NCBI RefSeq assembly: GCF_004745955.1
Contig: NZ_SRLD01000017.1
Span: forward strand, 1 to 64,000
Length of the DNA stretch: 64,000 nt
Source of the DNA: Hymenobacter elongatus
GTDB lineage: Bacteria > Bacteroidota > Bacteroidia > Cytophagales > Hymenobacteraceae
Direction: 5' to 3'
Within the stretch, counting starts at the first letter, position 1; every line of letters begins with the position of its first letter. A program made the position numbers and the translations under genes. Shown piece after piece: positions 57,201-64,000 of the stretch. Under the pieces are notes generated by a model. That model had not been told where the DNA came from. It did no database searches and worked only from the letters and a program-made list of their open reading frames with translations.

Positions 57201-57729
57201 CCTCGCCAGCCAGTCGGTGCTGGTGCGGCGCACGCTGGCCCAGACGTTCACCGGCCGTCTGACGACCACGCGCAGCATTCGGGAAAGTATTTCGGACTAC
57301 TCACCGACGCGCAATTTCCGGCTGTTGATTTACGAAGTGGCCCCCGAAATCAGTTACCAGCCCAACAGCACGCTCCGCTTCACGGGCACGTACCAGCGCA
57401 TCAACAAGCAGAATACGGCTGGCCCCGAGAGTGATATTCGCGGCACATTCGACGAAATAGGCCTCGAAACTCGCGTTAGCCAGGTTGGGAAGCGTACCGT
57501 GAGCGGCACGGCCCGCTACGTGCGCGTTGGCTTCGACGACGACCAGACGTCGTTGGTAGCGCTGGAAATTCTCAACGCCCTGCGTCCCGGCAGCAACTTC
57601 ACCTGGAATCTGAACCTGGAGCAGCGCCTCAGCAACGGCCTGAACGTGATGGTGGCCTACGATGGCCGCAAGCCCAATGGTCTGTCGGCTATTCATACCG
57701 GCCGAATGCAGGTTTCGGTGCTATTCTAA
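54208..57729 (+). CDS. Large predicted outer-membrane protein, unknown function
   Basis: 1173 residues with a signal peptide (ILRICLLLLGLLGPCVVRAQ). The body is rich in Tyr, Arg, Asp and Thr with alternating hydrophobic patterns of a beta-barrel or beta-helix, and no membrane helices. A conserved-looking block near 135-290 reads ISKTGNLSRGVSFGNTQNVF and ITLTAAISDQSVPFQPEGNT, which I have seen only in uncharacterised Bacteroidota surface proteins. A short EF-hand-like DTNGDGRQQKDE occurs near 860. The C-terminus ends in a barrel-like strand (GRMQVSVLF). It is convergent with the hexosaminidase gene, with 8 bases between the stops. Confidence 0.65.
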   Translation: MISSNTLNILRICLLLLGLLGPCVVRAQQQREVPSSRRCRWVRLTPGRDTTRFALTDSVTIVPSSVSVLGRSVAYDPRTDRYQLVRPAPVADSAAALADSVLVCYRVLPLRLTAPRFRRPRGLMDSVSFGRRPFGYDDFAVKEQILNTPGISKTGNLSRGVSFGNTQNVFVNSSLNLQLDGKLTDDITLTAAISDQSVPFQPEGNTQQLQEFDRLYITLTHPRWNLTAGDVVLRNKPDYFLRFYKNVQGAAVEANLGAKPGRRSNTAAAAGVAKGKFASIDIAPIENVQGPYRLRGPNGEQFIIVLANSERVYLDGRLMTRGFDFDYVIDYNQAEVTFSPQHLITRNSRIKIDFEYSDFNYARSLYQLSHYQELGKLSVHANYYREADNPDNSPNLSLKDNERTILQNVSENVSQVSTPGADSVQYDRRQVQYNRIVSLDPVTQQPTVVFTYPPDSTRGVYTVRFTDKGAGLGSYNLSARFTNANGRVYEYVGPGRGRYLDERLLPTPLEKQMISVGVSYRLDSTTTVFVDVASTELDLNRFSPTTDKGQAVRVGYAVQDKVLVLPVLKAYKFRSALDYEYTSHRFAPIDRYRDIEFDRNWSTTSTVQGNATRRVAREDNVLNFSVGAIKDLNNVINYRVTRRYRAGEVNGIQNWLDVAQKIGDVELRTGLFLLFTDAGRFRSQWARGEATARYARGTIIPGYAYRFDKNRVALPGGDSLSSANYFDEHNVFVQSQDSAKTRFRFDYTYRRDQTPLLNELRTRGQAQTWQGTLASRIGKNQDLNLLATYRDLSARDSARQSTVLGKIDWNASFLQNVLRSEMGYSVATGRELKRDFSFLPVAAGQGQGTHYYQDTNGDGRQQKDEFFEAQTPDAQFRTYIKVFLPTDDYIVAFTNRFSYRLTTSAPRQWRDQTGLRSLLARFSTVSSVTLDRRTIDKDLSSRLNPFAFQTADTLLLSLNKLLRNTLYFNRSNPIFGAEFTVQQTQQKVLLTQGFDIRNLASQSVLVRRTLAQTFTGRLTTTRSIRESISDYSPTRNFRLLIYEVAPEISYQPNSTLRFTGTYQRINKQNTAGPESDIRGTFDEIGLETRVSQVGKRTVSGTARYVRVGFDDDQTSLVALEILNALRPGSNFTWNLNLEQRLSNGLNVMVAYDGRKPNGLSAIHTGRMQVSVLF

Positions 57730-57737
57730 CCGCTATT

Positions 57738-59834
57738 CTACAGCGTCAGCAGCTTGCGCATGGCCGGAATTACGGCCAGCTCGGCTTGTCCGGCGGGTGC
57801 TTTGGCGGCGTCCAGCTGCTTGAGCGCGGCGGCCTGCCAGGCGGGGGCAGGAGTCTGACCTTTTTCCAGCAGCAGTAGGCGTTCCAGGCCCAGCGCCGAG
57901 AGCAGCCGTAGGTGGGTGGAAAGCCCGGCGTATTCCCACAGGCTGGACCCCTGGAGCAGGAGCGGCTGCAGGCGTTGGTCGTTGGTTTCCCAGGTGCGAA
58001 GCTGCGCGTTCAGAAACGTGAGCAGCGCCCGGGAGCTTGCCCCTTTGAACCGCTCCGCCGCCGGGGCCAACTGCAGATATTGCGTCAAGCCCTCTACCGC
58101 TACCCCAAACTGGCGCGCTGCTTCCGACTCGGCCGGCGCGGCATCGACCAGGCGATTCAGCGGCGTTTGGGGCGTGTAGGTGAAGCCCTGGAAATGGCGC
58201 TTGTATTCTTTTACGGGTTCTACTACCCCCGCCAGGGTGCGCAGCGCCGTGGCGTCGCGTGCGCCGGCCAGCTGCGTTAGTAGCTGCTCGGGCGCCCGCC
58301 GGTGCTGTAAGCCCAGTGTTTCCAGCTCCGTAGCTACCACTGCCAGTCGACGGTACATGTCGGGCACGTCGCGCACGGCTGCCGCCGACCAGAGCCGCTC
58401 GGCTACCGCCGCTGCCCGGGGCCAAATGCGGCTGTCGATGATGACGCTGTCGGCAAATTCGGCCCACATTGTGGCTTCCCCGCCCAGCACGAGGGCTTTT
58501 TGGCGGTCCGTCAGGGGGGCGTCGGCTGGCACGGGGTCGTTGAGGTAGTGGCTGGCGGCACTGTAGTTCAGGTCCAGGTAGTAGCCATTGGAGAGCAGGG
58601 ACGGGTGACCTTGCTTGGCCGCGTCGTACAGGCCTTTGCGCCCGCGCCAACTTTGGATAACAGCATCTTCGGGCAGGCCAGGCCCCAGAATCTCGTCCCA
58701 GCCCACCATCTTCTTCTGGTACTTAACCAGCAGCTGCAACACACGGCGGTTGAAGTGGGTTTGGAGCCCGTGCTTGTCGAGCTGTCCGTTGGGTTTGAGA
58801 AACCCGTTTTCCTTGGACCACGCCATAATACGGGGACTGCGCCGCCACTGGCGGCCGTCGTTTTCGTCGCCGCCGATGTGGAAGTAGGGGTCGGGAAACA
58901 AGGCCGTCATTTCTCCCAGCAGCGTGTCAATCAGCTGATACGTGGTTTCCCGGGTGGGGTCGAGGGCAATGTTGAGCGTGCGCCAGGTTTGCGGAATGCC
59001 GTAGGTCGAGTCGTTGGAGGCCAGCTGCGGATAAGCGGCCAGCCAGCTGGTGGTGTGGCCGGGCATGTCGAACTCCGGTAGCACCCGAATGCCGCGCGCC
59101 GCCGCGTAGTCGATGACGTCACGCACCTGGGCCTGGGTATAGAACTGGCCGCCCACCTGGTGCAAGCGCGGCAGCACTTTGCTTTCCACCCGAAAGCCCT
59201 GGTCGTCGGAAAGGTGCCAGTGCAGCACGTTGAGCTTCACGGCTGCCATGGCATCGAGGTTGCGCTTGATGACCGATACGGGCATAAAGTGCCGGGCCAC
59301 GTCGATAAGCAGTCCGCGCCAGGCGAAGCGGGGCGAGTCGGCAATGTCGACTTCGGCAAAAGCGTAGGCTTTTTTCTCCAGCAGCAGCAGCTGGCGGAGC
59401 GTGGCCAGGCCGCGCAGAATGCCCAGGTGCGTATTGGCCGCCAGCGCAATGCCCATCGGCGTTACGCGCAGGCTATACATTTCCTCATCGCCCAGCCCGG
59501 CCAGCTTCCCCAAGCGGCCATAGGTAATGGTCAGGTCGGCAGCGCCCGAACCGACAAACGTAGTGACAAGGCGTTTATCGGCGGTTTGCTGCCCGAGCCA
59601 GGTGCCAAACTGGGTTAGGGTAGGCCGCAGCACCGAATCAGCCTTCGGCCCTTGTAGTTGCACCCGCCACTGGCCTTTCAGCGCGAAACGGCTGCTGCCC
59701 CACTGCGCCATCGAGGGTACCGGCAGCAACCCGCGCGTATCGGTGACCAGCGCCTGAGCCGACGACAGCTGGCTACTGGCAACGAGCATAAGCAACGCAA
59801 AGAAAAACCGCGACAAACAGGTGTGGACCAACAT
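57738..59834 (-). CDS. Secreted GH20 beta-N-acetylhexosaminidase
   Basis: 698 residues: signal peptide (FFFALLMLVASSQLSSA), an N-terminal GH20b-like domain to about 150, then the TIM barrel. The catalytic pair is D323-E324 in FHIGGDENDGRQW, with LNVLHWHLSDDQGFRVE and VLPEFDMPGHTTSW upstream. It removes terminal GlcNAc or GalNAc from chitin, peptidoglycan or glycans using substrate-assisted catalysis. The extra C-terminal region (about 520-698) is helical. A promoter-like TACCTTTA lies at 59859-59866 on the minus strand. The ATG is at 59832-59834. Confidence 0.93.
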   Translation of the reverse strand: MLVHTCLSRFFFALLMLVASSQLSSAQALVTDTRGLLPVPSMAQWGSSRFALKGQWRVQLQGPKADSVLRPTLTQFGTWLGQQTADKRLVTTFVGSGAADLTITYGRLGKLAGLGDEEMYSLRVTPMGIALAANTHLGILRGLATLRQLLLLEKKAYAFAEVDIADSPRFAWRGLLIDVARHFMPVSVIKRNLDAMAAVKLNVLHWHLSDDQGFRVESKVLPRLHQVGGQFYTQAQVRDVIDYAAARGIRVLPEFDMPGHTTSWLAAYPQLASNDSTYGIPQTWRTLNIALDPTRETTYQLIDTLLGEMTALFPDPYFHIGGDENDGRQWRRSPRIMAWSKENGFLKPNGQLDKHGLQTHFNRRVLQLLVKYQKKMVGWDEILGPGLPEDAVIQSWRGRKGLYDAAKQGHPSLLSNGYYLDLNYSAASHYLNDPVPADAPLTDRQKALVLGGEATMWAEFADSVIIDSRIWPRAAAVAERLWSAAAVRDVPDMYRRLAVVATELETLGLQHRRAPEQLLTQLAGARDATALRTLAGVVEPVKEYKRHFQGFTYTPQTPLNRLVDAAPAESEAARQFGVAVEGLTQYLQLAPAAERFKGASSRALLTFLNAQLRTWETNDQRLQPLLLQGSSLWEYAGLSTHLRLLSALGLERLLLLEKGQTPAPAWQAAALKQLDAAKAPAGQAELAVIPAMRKLLTL

Positions 59835-60121
59835 AGGCTAACGAAGCAGGAGGGAAGCTAAAGGTAAGCAACGACCGGGCCCGAACGCACCAAAACCAAG
59901 TAGTACCGCTCTTGAGGCTTTACCTGAGAGCGTAGTTGAGCTGTTAATTTCCGGGTTCTGTCGCACAGGGCGGCCGCCTAGTCGAAGCTGGTAGCGGCGC
60001 GCAGCTGCCTTTCCTGGGGTGACTTCAAGGGAAGACCGGGCTTGCAAAAGGCCAACTGCTGAGTACGCCGGGCTGAAAACGTGTTTGTGGTTTCTCAAAA
60101 ACACCGATTCTGTCATGCTTG
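59835..60121. other. Intergenic region upstream of the GH20 gene, no gene seen
   Basis: First part of a 602-base gap. Apart from the promoter-like TACCTTTA (minus strand, 59859-59866) I see no coding potential or RNA gene. The rest of the gap is filled by two palindromic elements. Confidence 0.55.
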
Positions 60122-60219
60122 ATTTGGCGTCCGCTTGCCGAAGCATCACTACTGCAGTGGCAATTGAGTTTACCAGTGCGGTAGAGATGCTTCGACCGCG
60201 CTGCGCTACGCGGACGCCA
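60122..60219. repeat. Palindromic element related to the one at 3933-4016
   Basis: TGGCGTCCGC (60125-60134) pairs with GCGGACGCCA (60210-60219), and CGAAGCATCACTACTGCAGTGG-type arms (60139-60160) pair with four mismatches with 60181-60202. The core GCTTGCCGAAGCATC is shared with the element after gcvT, including its GTCATGCT-like left end at 60112. Confidence 0.7.
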
Positions 60220-60271
60220 GATGAGCAGGACACGAAGAAGCGGTTTAGAAAGTCGCTCGAAACACGCCAAG

Positions 60272-60387
60272 ACGTCATGTCGACTATCCTGCGCATCAAG
60301 CAGAGAGGAGACATCTCGCGTGCTAACGTTGCCACAGGAATCATCTGCCATGGCACGCGAGATGTCTCCCGTCGGTCGACATGACGT
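60272..60387. repeat. Palindromic element related to the one at 17713-17885
   Basis: Outer arms ACGTCATGTCGAC (60272-60284) and 60375-60387 are exact reverse complements; inner arms GAGACATCTCGCGTGC (60308-60323) and 60353-60368 are too. The inner core matches the TCTCGCGTGC core of the element at 17.7 kb. Confidence 0.8.
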
Positions 60388-60436
60388 TCTATTTTTCTTT
60401 CTAAACAGCCTCGAAAAGCAAAATCTCAAACACGCT

Positions 60437-61849
60437 CTAAATCAGGCCGCGCGCTTTAAATTCCAGGTAGCGGTTGATGGTATTGGCTGTAAGCTGCTGC
60501 GGGGGCGTGAGTAGGCTGTGAATTCCGTAGCGTTGCAGCTCCCGCACGATCTGGCACTTCTCCTGAGCAAATTTCTCCGCAATGGTCTGGTTGTATACTT
60601 CCTCGGTGGTGGCGGCGGGCTGGTCGAGGTAGTGCTGCAATTCGGTATTTTCGAAGAACACGACCAGCAGCAAGTGGTCTTTGGCCAAGCGGCGCAGGTA
60701 GGGCAGCTGGCGCTGCATGCCGTTCAGGGTTTCGAAGTTGGTAAACAGAATCAGCAGGCTACGCTGCTTGATTTTGGTTTTGACGTTGGCGTAAAGCAGC
60801 TCAAAATCAGTTTCCAGATACTTCGTGCGCTGCTTGTAGAGCACCTCCAGAATCTTCTGCATGTGGCCCGCCCGCCGCTCGGCCGGTACCACGGCGCTCA
60901 GGCGGTCGGCAAACGTGATGAGCCCCGCTTTGTCGTGCTTAAGCAAGGCAATATTACTGACGACGAGTGTGGCATTGATGGCATAATCCAGCAAGCTCAG
61001 CCCCTCGAACGGCATCCGCATTCCCCGGCCCTTATCGATGAGGCAATACACCTGCTGGGCGCGCTCGTCCTGGTAGTGGTTCACAACCAGCGTATCGGTG
61101 CCGGTGCCGGCGCGGCGGGCCGAGGCTTTCCAGTTGATGGTGCGCGGGTCGTCGCCGGCTACGTAGGGGCGAATCTGCTCAAACTCCATGCTGTGGCCCA
61201 CCCGCCGAATACGCTTCACCCCAACTTCCGTCAGCCGGTTGCTGATGGCCAGCAGCTCGTACTGGCGCATTTGCAGAAACGACGGGTACACCGGCACCAC
61301 CTGATCCTGGCCGTGGCGGAAGCGCCGTCGCACCAGCCGTAGCGGTGAGCACACAAACACATGCAGGGCTCCAAACTGGTATTCTCCGCGCTTGACGGGC
61401 CGTAGCTGGTAGCGGATAACAGTGGTTTGGCCCGCCGGCAGCGCCGCTTTGAACAGCACGTCGCGGCGCTGAAACTGCGCCGGAATTTCATCGATAGTCT
61501 CAGTGCTGATGGGAAAGCGGTAGTGATTTTCCAGGTAAATAGCCACCTCATTGTCGCTGCCATTGGCGAGCTTGCTGCCCACCACGCGCCGGCCGAAAAC
61601 CCCGCCCGCACCGCCGCGCACGGGCGCGTACAGCAGCAGAATGTCTAGCAGCGTCAGGGCGGCCAGCAACCCCACCCCCAGCTGCAGCGGAGCCAGCAGG
61701 GCCGGCAGAAAAAAAGCCACTACCAACCCTACGGCCACGGCCGTGAGCAACAGAAAGAAGCGCTGGGTAAGAAACAGGGAAGCCAAAATAGACGCAGGGA
61801 AAGAGCGGTGGTACACCGGTGAGCACAGCGGAATCTTGCGCTGAGCCAA
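60437..61849 (-). CDS. DUF58 domain protein (von Willebrand-like)
   Basis: 470 residues. Two hydrophobic segments near the N-terminus (about 30-48 and 52-70), a beta-rich domain, then the DUF58 core with HSMEFEQIRPYVAGDDPRTI followed by NWKASARR and a vWA-like fold with a degenerate metal site. DUF58 proteins are partners of MoxR ATPases. The start is uncertain: TTG at 61847-61849 gives an N-terminus of about 28 residues before the first helix, and starts at 61816 (GTG) or 61786 (TTG) would be shorter. Last gene of the cluster. Confidence 0.86.
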   Translation of the reverse strand: MAQRKIPLCSPVYHRSFPASILASLFLTQRFFLLLTAVAVGLVVAFFLPALLAPLQLGVGLLAALTLLDILLLYAPVRGGAGGVFGRRVVGSKLANGSDNEVAIYLENHYRFPISTETIDEIPAQFQRRDVLFKAALPAGQTTVIRYQLRPVKRGEYQFGALHVFVCSPLRLVRRRFRHGQDQVVPVYPSFLQMRQYELLAISNRLTEVGVKRIRRVGHSMEFEQIRPYVAGDDPRTINWKASARRAGTGTDTLVVNHYQDERAQQVYCLIDKGRGMRMPFEGLSLLDYAINATLVVSNIALLKHDKAGLITFADRLSAVVPAERRAGHMQKILEVLYKQRTKYLETDFELLYANVKTKIKQRSLLILFTNFETLNGMQRQLPYLRRLAKDHLLLVVFFENTELQHYLDQPAATTEEVYNQTIAEKFAQEKCQIVRELQRYGIHSLLTPPQQLTANTINRYLEFKARGLI

Positions 61850-61870
61850 CGTCAGCCCAACGCGCGTGGA

Positions 61871-62914
61871 TTAGCGCGGTACTTCTATCTGCTGAATAAT
61901 CTGCTTCACAACGTCGTCGGCGGTATGGCCTTCCATCTCGCGCTCCGGCGTGAGCAGAATGCGGTGCCGCAACACATGAGGCGCCAGGTACTGCACGTCT
62001 TCCGGCGTCACGAAGTCGCGGCCCCGCAGGGCGGCCAAGGCTTTAGCACCATTGAGCAACGCCAGCGAAGCCCGGGGCGAAGCACCCAGGTAGAGGCTCT
62101 TGTGGGCGCGTGTCTGGCCCACAAGCTGGGCAATATATTCCAGCAGTTTCGGCTCTACGTGCTGGCGCTGCACTTGCTGGCGCAGCTCACGCAGGTCGTC
62201 GGCCGTCAGCACGGCCTGCACTTTTTCGAGGGGTGTGCCGCCAAATCCGGCGTGGTGTCCTTGCAGAATGGCTACTTCTTCCTCCATCGTAGGGTAGCCT
62301 ACGGTTAGCTTGAACAGGAACCGGTCGAGTTGGGCTTCGGGCAGGCGGTAAGTGCCTTCCTGCTCAATGGGGTTTTGGGTGGCCAGGACTACGAAAGGGT
62401 CGGCCATGGCGTAGCGCGTGCCGTCCTGGGTCATCTGTCGCTCCTCCATCACCTCAAACAGCGCCGACTGGGTTTTGGCCGGGGCCCGGTTTATCTCATC
62501 AATCAGCACGATGCTGGCGAAAATAGGGCCGGGGCGGAATTCGAATTCAGCTTTGTTGGGCAAAAACACCGAAGTGCCCAGCACATCCGACGGCATCAGA
62601 TCGGGGGTGAACTGCAGCCGGCTGAACGGCACAGCCAGCGTGCGGGCCAGCAGTTTGGCCGTCAGCGTTTTGGCCACGCCGGGCACGCCCTCCAGCAGCA
62701 CGTGGCCATCGGCCAGAATGGCCGTCAGCAGCAGTTCGGCCAGCGCATGCTGCCCCACGATTACCTTCGCCAGCTCCTGCCGAATTGCTTCCGCACAGCG
62801 ACTTAAGCCGCTTAAGTCGGTGCGGGGGGCAAAGGACGGAGCAATAGCGCCGGTGGCAGGATCAGTTACAATTTCTCCGGAAGCAGAAGAAGGAGATTGG
62901 GCAGGATTTTCCAT
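61871..62914 (-). CDS. MoxR-family AAA+ ATPase
   Basis: 347 residues. Walker A is EGVPGVAKTLTAKLLA, Walker B SIVLIDEINRAPAKTQSALF, sensor 1 VLATQNPIEQEGTYRLPEAQ and the arginine finger region LDRFLFKLTVGYP. The C-terminal lid contains VQYLAPHVLRHRI. MoxR ATPases act as chaperones for vWA-domain partners, here probably the DUF58 protein encoded 21 bases downstream. The ATG at 62912-62914 is clear. Confidence 0.94.
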   Translation of the reverse strand: MENPAQSPSSASGEIVTDPATGAIAPSFAPRTDLSGLSRCAEAIRQELAKVIVGQHALAELLLTAILADGHVLLEGVPGVAKTLTAKLLARTLAVPFSRLQFTPDLMPSDVLGTSVFLPNKAEFEFRPGPIFASIVLIDEINRAPAKTQSALFEVMEERQMTQDGTRYAMADPFVVLATQNPIEQEGTYRLPEAQLDRFLFKLTVGYPTMEEEVAILQGHHAGFGGTPLEKVQAVLTADDLRELRQQVQRQHVEPKLLEYIAQLVGQTRAHKSLYLGASPRASLALLNGAKALAALRGRDFVTPEDVQYLAPHVLRHRILLTPEREMEGHTADDVVKQIIQQIEVPR

Positions 62915-62970
62915 TTTGAGTACAGCAAAACGGCTAGTAGCCGTAAGAGAAAGGAATGGTATAATCTAAT

Positions 62971-62989
62971 TAGGTTTGGGGTATATTTG
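62971..62989 (+). promoter_or_regulatory. Two forward TAnnTTTG motifs between MoxR and DUF4350 genes
   Basis: TAGGTTTG (62971-62978) and TATATTTG (62982-62989) lie on the plus strand, opposite to all genes around. They would read into the 3' end of the DUF4350 gene in antisense. No matching -33 TTG is evident, so activity is doubtful. Confidence 0.3.
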
Positions 62990-63076
62990 TCTAAAAAATG
63001 AGTTTAGGGCTTACTATTGGCTGCATCGGAATAGTTATAAAGTGGTACAGTTATACTATCAGGTATAGTGCAAGTT

Positions 63077-64000
63077 TCAGGAAGCTGCTTTTCGAAAGTC
63101 ATTGAGTAACGTACTCAGCAGTAGTAAATCGGTATCGGAAACCTGCGGAGCCGTGCGAATCAGATTGATACGCCGCACCAGCAGGTCGACTTGCGGAAGC
63201 GGGAGGCCGATTTTCTGAGCCAGTCGGGCGCGGTCTTCGGCCTCGTTCAAATCCAGGCTGGGCTCGTAGAAGCGGGTGCGCAGAAACTCCAGAAACAGGC
63301 TGATTTTCTTCTCGGCAATCAGCGCGTGGTTGCTGCTCTGCCGGTACAAACCCGCTACGGTGCGCGTGAACAGCAGCGTGGTGTTGGGTAGGGGCCGCAG
63401 CACGGGAATAATGCGCTGCCGCCGCTTGGCTTCAAACAGGACAAATAATACCGTCCCGAGCAGGCTCAGACACAGTGCCCAACGCAACGCATCGTGCGCT
63501 AGCAGCACCCGCAGCAGCGACTGTTCGCCCTGGCGACCCTGCTTCTGGTATTCATCCCACCACACTGGCTGACCCACGGGCAAGTAAGAAAGAGCCGCGA
63601 AGGCAAAATTGCTGGTGGCAGGCCGCAGCACGAAGTAGTTGGTAAATGCCAGCGGCACCGAGCACAGATACACAAAGCCCCGGCCGTACGGAACCCGCAC
63701 CAGCACGGCCCGTCCCTGAGCGTCGGCGGCCAATTGGGTGGCCTGCATGCCACTGTCAGGCAGAATGCGGTAGGCGGCTCCCAACGTAGGCAGCCGGAAG
63801 CTGCGGCCCGCCGCCCGCATCAAGTTCGCGTTGCTCAGAAAGATCTGTACGGAATCGGTGCGCAGGAGCTCTGAGGTAGGAGTAGTGAGGCGCGGCGTGC
63901 CCACAAAGGGCGCGGTGCTAAAGCCCAGCGTATCAGCAAGCGCCGCATCGAACTGCTCTGCGGCAACAAAAATACTGTTGCCGCGGGCCGCATGGCGTAG
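63077..64000 (-). CDS. DUF4350 domain protein, 5' end beyond the window
   Basis: At least 307 residues; the frame stays open to the right edge (reading RHAARGNSIFVAAEQFD at the edge), so the true start is outside. The soluble part (AAGRSFRLPTLGAAYRI, RVPYGRGFVYLCSVPLAFTN) is followed by a single membrane helix (WALCLSLLGTVLFVLFEAKRRQR) and a helical cytoplasmic tail. DUF4350 is the usual third member of the MoxR-DUF58 cluster in Bacteroidota and is probably its membrane scaffold. Function is not known. Confidence 0.85.
   Translation of the reverse strand, partial: LRHAARGNSIFVAAEQFDAALADTLGFSTAPFVGTPRLTTPTSELLRTDSVQIFLSNANLMRAAGRSFRLPTLGAAYRILPDSGMQATQLAADAQGRAVLVRVPYGRGFVYLCSVPLAFTNYFVLRPATSNFAFAALSYLPVGQPVWWDEYQKQGRQGEQSLLRVLLAHDALRWALCLSLLGTVLFVLFEAKRRQRIIPVLRPLPNTTLLFTRTVAGLYRQSSNHALIAEKKISLFLEFLRTRFYEPSLDLNEAEDRARLAQKIGLPLPQVDLLVRRINLIRTAPQVSDTDLLLLSTLLNDFRKAAS

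Noticed and set aside
57733..58650. 305-codon frame beside the hexosaminidase stop
   Set aside because: It lies in another frame of the same strand inside the GH20 gene and is Arg/Pro-rich, a typical shadow.
62998..63105. 35-codon plus-strand ORF after two promoter-like motifs
   Set aside because: It is too short to judge, has no conserved features and overlaps the end of the DUF4350 gene.

Overview
The window looks like chromosomal DNA from a Bacteroidota bacterium of the order Cytophagales, most likely Hymenobacter or a close relative. I infer this from the gene content: an alternative complex III plus heme-copper oxidase locus with the gene order known from Cytophagales and flavobacteria, GSCFA, DUF4350-MoxR-DUF58, and an adjacent aceB and aceA pair. 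Many start regions also carry the Bacteroidota promoter core TAnnTTTG, and Shine-Dalgarno sequences are largely absent. The DNA is GC-rich by eye. I found no tRNA, rRNA, CRISPR array or prophage.

Layout. The left edge holds the 5' end of an IS5-type transposase (1-121). An operon on the minus strand follows (CZB zinc-domain protein, CHASE3 histidine kinase, response regulator). Next come housekeeping genes: gcvT, a 2-phosphosulfolactate phosphatase gene, dtd with a MazG-like pyrophosphohydrolase, a GT-C-like membrane protein, mltG and a methyltransferase. The glyoxylate bypass sits at 9.2-14.1 kb: a large XRE regulator divergent from aceB, then aceA, with a perfect palindromic operator candidate in the divergent promoter. 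From 14 to 31 kb are rnd, an SPFH protein, an M14 peptidase, queA, priA, a YyaL-type protein, a GSCFA protein with a long low-complexity tail, and several small membrane or secreted proteins.

The ribosomal operon rpsF-rpsR-rplI (31.2-32.3 kb, minus) is divergent from the main feature of the window, a respiratory locus of about 17.5 kb (32.7-50.3 kb, plus). It encodes the alternative complex III subunits ActA to ActF, oxidase subunits II and I, heme A and heme O synthases, two subunit III proteins, subunit IV, and a set of likely assembly factors (SCO, DUF420, a small CxxC protein, DUF983). Together these should move electrons from menaquinol through the ActB iron-sulfur clusters and ActA/ActE hemes to CuA and an A1-type binuclear centre. 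The intercistronic gaps contain hairpins, and two are built from degenerate 7-base repeats.

The right part holds an NtrY-like sensor kinase interrupted by a one-base frameshift, a 1173-residue predicted outer-membrane protein, a GH20 hexosaminidase, and the DUF58-MoxR-DUF4350 cluster, whose last gene runs off the right edge. Palindromic intergenic elements (3.9, 17.7, 60.1 and 60.3 kb) share sequence and look like one dispersed repeat family with two subtypes. An exact 82-base palindrome joins the two convergent stop codons at 24.1 kb.
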